In this document: positions 48,394 to 50,483 of the stretch, one piece after another
Numbering within the stretch: position 1 is the first letter of the stretch
Layout: each line of letters starts with the position of its first letter
NCBI GenBank assembly: GCA_946407675.1
Contig: CAMJPK010000003.1
Location: 1-50,483 of the forward strand
Direction: 5' to 3'
DNA: 50,483 bases
DNA from: an uncultured Clostridia bacterium
Lineage (GTDB): Bacteria; Bacillota; Clostridia; Oscillospirales; Oscillospiraceae
Program-made: the position numbers and the translations under genes
Notes under the pieces: generated by a model
Told to the model about the DNA's origin: nothing
Database searches by the model: none
What the model saw: only the letters and a program-made list of their open reading frames with translations

Positions 48394-49538
48394 AAACACG
48401 CAGAGCGGTGGGTGAGGGCAGCATCCGCAAACGCGCCGACGGGCGATGGGAGGGGCGGTATGTCGCAGGGCACGACGCAAACGGAAAAGCCATCCGTAAA
48501 AACGTCCTCGGCAAAACCCAGGCAGAGGTTAGGGAAAAGCTGAAAGCCGCACTGGCGGAGGCGCAGGTGATCGACGTCGCCAGAGCAGACGAGTACACGG
48601 TCAAGCGCTGGGTGGAGACCTGGTATGAGATCTACTCCCGTCCCCACATCCGGGACAGCACCCGCCGCTTTTATGAACGCTATATCGACCGGATTATCCC
48701 GGCGCTGGGTGACATTCCGCTGCAGAAGCTCACCAGCCGGGATATCCAAAAGCTCTACAACGACACCAAGGAGCACGGCAGAATACGGAAGGAGCAGAAG
48801 GAGAAAGACCCCAGCCTCAGCGACACCTATGTGCGCGGAATGCACACGATGCTGCACGGCTGTCTGCAGCGGGCGGTGAAGGAGCGGCTGATCCCGTTCA
48901 ATCCCAGTGAGGACTGCATCGTGCCAAAGGCCCGCAAACGGGAGATGAAGATTCTGCCCCAGGAGAGCATCGGAGCCTATTTCAAGGAAGCGGAGCGCCG
49001 GGGCGTGCTGGCGATGTTCTTCCTGGAGCTGAGCACCGGGCTGCGCAAGGGCGAACTTGCTGCCCTTCTGTGGGAGGACCTGGATGTGGAAGCCCGGACG
49101 CTGCGGGTGGACAAGCAGGCGACGGCGGTCCCCGGCGGAGGCGTGAAGGTCACGCGCCCGAAGACCGAGACTTCTATCCGCACGCTGCCCGTGTCGAAGG
49201 AGGCAATTGAGCTGCTCGTCGCGGAGCATGAAAAACACCCGGACAACCCTTACATGTTTCCTTCGCCGGTGACGGGCAGGATGTACTATCCGGACACGAT
49301 CAACAGCATGCATGAGAAAATCGTGAAGGGGGCGGGGTTGCCCCACATCCGTCTGCACGATATGCGGCACACGGCGGCCACGTTGATGCTGCAAAACGGC
49401 GTTGACATCAAGACGGTCAGCGGAATGCTGGGGCACTACGACGCCGGCTTCACGCTCCGCACCTATACCCACACCACCACGAAGCAGCAGGAGGAGGCGG
49501 CGAACACCATGGGCACGGTGCTCTCGGCCAGCCTGTAA
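48390..49538 (+). CDS. Tyrosine recombinase (integrase) of island B
   Basis: A 382-residue integrase: AP2-like arm-binding N-terminus (GEGSIRKRADGRWEGRYVAG), core-binding domain (VKRWVETWYEIYSRPHIRDS), and catalytic domain with Arg in STGLRKGELAAL, His-Arg in HDMRHTAATLML, His in MLGHYDAGFTLR and the nucleophile Tyr in RTYTHTTT. All catalytic residues are present. Its 3' end faces the intact tRNA operon, normal for an element integrated in that tRNA. Confidence 0.95.
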   Translation: MKTRRAVGEGSIRKRADGRWEGRYVAGHDANGKAIRKNVLGKTQAEVREKLKAALAEAQVIDVARADEYTVKRWVETWYEIYSRPHIRDSTRRFYERYIDRIIPALGDIPLQKLTSRDIQKLYNDTKEHGRIRKEQKEKDPSLSDTYVRGMHTMLHGCLQRAVKERLIPFNPSEDCIVPKARKREMKILPQESIGAYFKEAERRGVLAMFFLELSTGLRKGELAALLWEDLDVEARTLRVDKQATAVPGGGVKVTRPKTETSIRTLPVSKEAIELLVAEHEKHPDNPYMFPSPVTGRMYYPDTINSMHEKIVKGAGLPHIRLHDMRHTAATLMLQNGVDIKTVSGMLGHYDAGFTLRTYTHTTTKQQEEAANTMGTVLSASL

Positions 49539-49930
49539 GCGAACGTAAATCACAGCGGGAGCATCGGCTGAAAACTGTGCTCCCGTACTGTACTTTTCCC
49601 ACTCAAAAAATGAGCACAAACGCGATTTGACCCACTCGGGATTCTGAAAAAACCCGCAACCAATTGCGGCCCAACGGATCGCTGGCACACGATTTGACCC
49701 ACTGGCGAAAAAGAAAAATAACGAGGAAACCCGCAAAGCGTTGCGCTCCAATCATTCCATTTTCTTCTGACTTTTTCCCGGGTGGGTCGCCGGTGGGTCA
49801 AAGGCGGTTTTCAGAGCGGTTTCGATACGCATCTTTGTGCCGGACGGAAGACTGATTTTGACCGCACAAAGGGTCGGCCTTGACCCTTTATTTGCTGCAT
49901 CTTTTCATGTACGAAAACGCCGAAAAAGTA
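49539..49930. other. Right end of island B with integrase arm-site motifs
   Basis: No gene. Motifs TTTGACCCAC at 49626-49635 and 49693-49702 lie inverted to a GTGGGTC(G/A) pair at 49782-49789 and 49793-49800 (period 11). The same series stands at 531-706, and left-end versions at 1127 and 31776. Probable integrase and excisionase binding region. Confidence 0.62.
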
Positions 49931-49965
49931 TCAAAAAGCCCTGATTTCTCACGAAATCAGGGCTT
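49931..49965 (-). terminator. Terminator of the tRNA-Thr/Tyr operon
   Basis: Perfect 13-bp stem (49936-49948 with 49953-49965, loop TCAC) followed on the minus strand by a T-run. Same as 836-870. Confidence 0.88.
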
Positions 49966-49967
49966 AA

Positions 49968-50052
49968 TGGTGGGGGAAGGTGGATTCGAACCACCGAAGT
50001 CACTGACAACAGATTTACAGTCTGCCCCCTTTGGCCACTCGGGAATTCCCCC
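49968..50052 (-). tRNA. tRNA-Tyr (anticodon GTA), copy in the working operon
   Basis: An 85-nt tRNA with GTA anticodon, long variable arm and encoded CCA, nine bases after tRNA-Thr on the minus strand. By the island logic this copy was brought in by island B to rebuild the operon. Confidence 0.96.
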
Positions 50053-50061
50053 ATATACAAT

Positions 50062-50137
50062 TGGAGCTGGTAGACGGACTCGAACCCCCGACCTGCTGAT
50101 TACAAATCAGCTGCTCTACCAACTGAGCTATACCAGC
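50062..50137 (-). tRNA. tRNA-Thr (anticodon TGT), intact
   Basis: A 76-nt cloverleaf: acceptor GCTGGTA/TACCAGC, D-arm GCTCAGTTGGTAGAGC, anticodon arm GCTGATTTGTAATCAGC with TGT, T-arm GTCGGGGGTTCGAGTCCGTC and CCA. Its 3' half is repeated at 967 and 31616. The anticodon arm is the likely crossover site of the islands. Confidence 0.96.
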
Positions 50138-50154
50138 ATTTCCACAGCTCGTTT

Positions 50155-50183
50155 ATATTAACAGACGCTACGCTCTTTGTCAA
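50155..50183 (-). promoter_or_regulatory. Promoter of the tRNA-Thr/Tyr operon
   Basis: On the minus strand TTGACA (50178-50183), a 17-bp spacer and TAATAT (50155-50160), 18 bp before the tRNA-Thr 5' end. Confidence 0.85.
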
Positions 50184-50299
50184 GGGTTATTTTCAAGAAA
50201 AGAAATTTGTAAACAATTTGCGAACCACTTGCAAAATCGAATTTGGCAGAGTACAATACGTTTGCTGTTTCAAATATTGTTTTAAAGGAAGCGAACATC

Positions 50300-50483
50300 A
50301 TGGCAAAAATTGATATTATCTCCGGCTTTCTGGGCGCAGGCAAGACTACGCTCATCAAGAAGCTGCTGGAGGAAGCCTACAAAGGCGAGAAGATCGTCCT
50401 GATTGAAAACGAGTTCGGCGAGATCAGCATCGACGGCGGCTTTTTACAGGGTACCGGCGTGCAGATCAGCGAAATGTCCTCGG
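50300..50483 (+). CDS. CobW/P47K-family G3E GTPase, N-terminal part (continues past the window)
   Basis: Sixty-one codons are visible: MAKIDIISGFLGAGKTTLIK with a G3E-type P-loop (GFLGAGKTT), then IVLIENEFGEISIDGGFLQ, the switch region of the COG0523 family (CobW, YjiA, nickel and zinc chaperones). AAAGGAAG precedes the ATG. Members insert or deliver metal to target enzymes. It lies outside the islands and looks like core chromosome. Confidence 0.9.
   Translation, partial: MAKIDIISGFLGAGKTTLIKKLLEEAYKGEKIVLIENEFGEISIDGGFLQGTGVQISEMSS

Overview
The window comes from a GC-rich, anaerobic Gram-positive bacterium. Strong AGGAGG ribosome sites, a lipoprotein signal, S-layer (SLH) fragments, asrABC sulfite reductase, oxygen-sensitive 2-hydroxyacyl-CoA dehydratase genes and a MobP-type mobilisation module all fit a gut Clostridia member, most likely Oscillospiraceae (Oscillibacter/Flavonifractor-like). 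The family assignment is inference. Almost everything here is accessory DNA stacked at one tRNA-Thr(TGT)/tRNA-Tyr(GTA) operon. The intact operon is at the far right (49931-50183, minus strand), next to the start of a CobW-type GTPase that looks like ordinary chromosome.

Layout. (0) 1-957: a 5'-truncated SLH gene, then about 340 bp homologous to the right end of the last island, then a displaced tRNA-Tyr. (A1) 1014-13400: a TetR-controlled five-gene operon for CoA activation, reduction and dehydration of a 2-hydroxy acid (CoA-transferase, activator, two dehydratase subunits, D-2-hydroxyacid dehydrogenase). It is followed by asrABC, a Crp/Fnr-type regulator and a ferredoxin operon that share one palindromic operator, and then by wrecked serine and tyrosine recombinases. 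(A2) 13562-31273: an SLH remnant and two divergent operons around a LysR gene. Leftwards run a peptide-type ABC importer, an amidohydrolase, a type III CoA-transferase, a MalY/PatB-type PLP enzyme and RidA. Rightwards run a flavoprotein, a soluble molybdopterin enzyme, a four-cluster ferredoxin subunit and a type I CoA-transferase. Together they look like an undescribed anaerobic catabolic pathway whose substrate cannot be read from the sequence. (B) 31661-50110: an integrative mobilisable element with relaxase, mobilisation accessory protein, excisionase, AbiE toxin-antitoxin pair and tyrosine integrase. Its cargo is a FmdE/methyltransferase/ECF/lipoprotein group, an IS3 scar, and a set of small membrane, His-rich and double-methyltransferase genes behind unusual CCCCCGGGGG palindromes.

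How the islands were built. Islands enter the anticodon arm of tRNA-Thr. Each carries its own 3' half of tRNA-Thr plus a complete tRNA-Tyr and terminator, so the tRNA operon is restored at the new right end while the older half-Thr/Tyr copy is pushed left without its promoter. Two such displaced copies remain (873-1013 and 31273-31660). Paired GTGGGTCA motifs, probably integrase arm sites, mark every end. A second family of junctions uses the 3' end of tRNA-Tyr and carries a roughly 90-bp multi-hairpin element whose stems covary between its two copies.

Best candidates for something new: the CCCCCGGGGG-controlled gene set with the fused double methyltransferase, the molybdoenzyme/ABC/CoA-transferase catabolic island, and the covarying structured element at tRNA-Tyr junctions.
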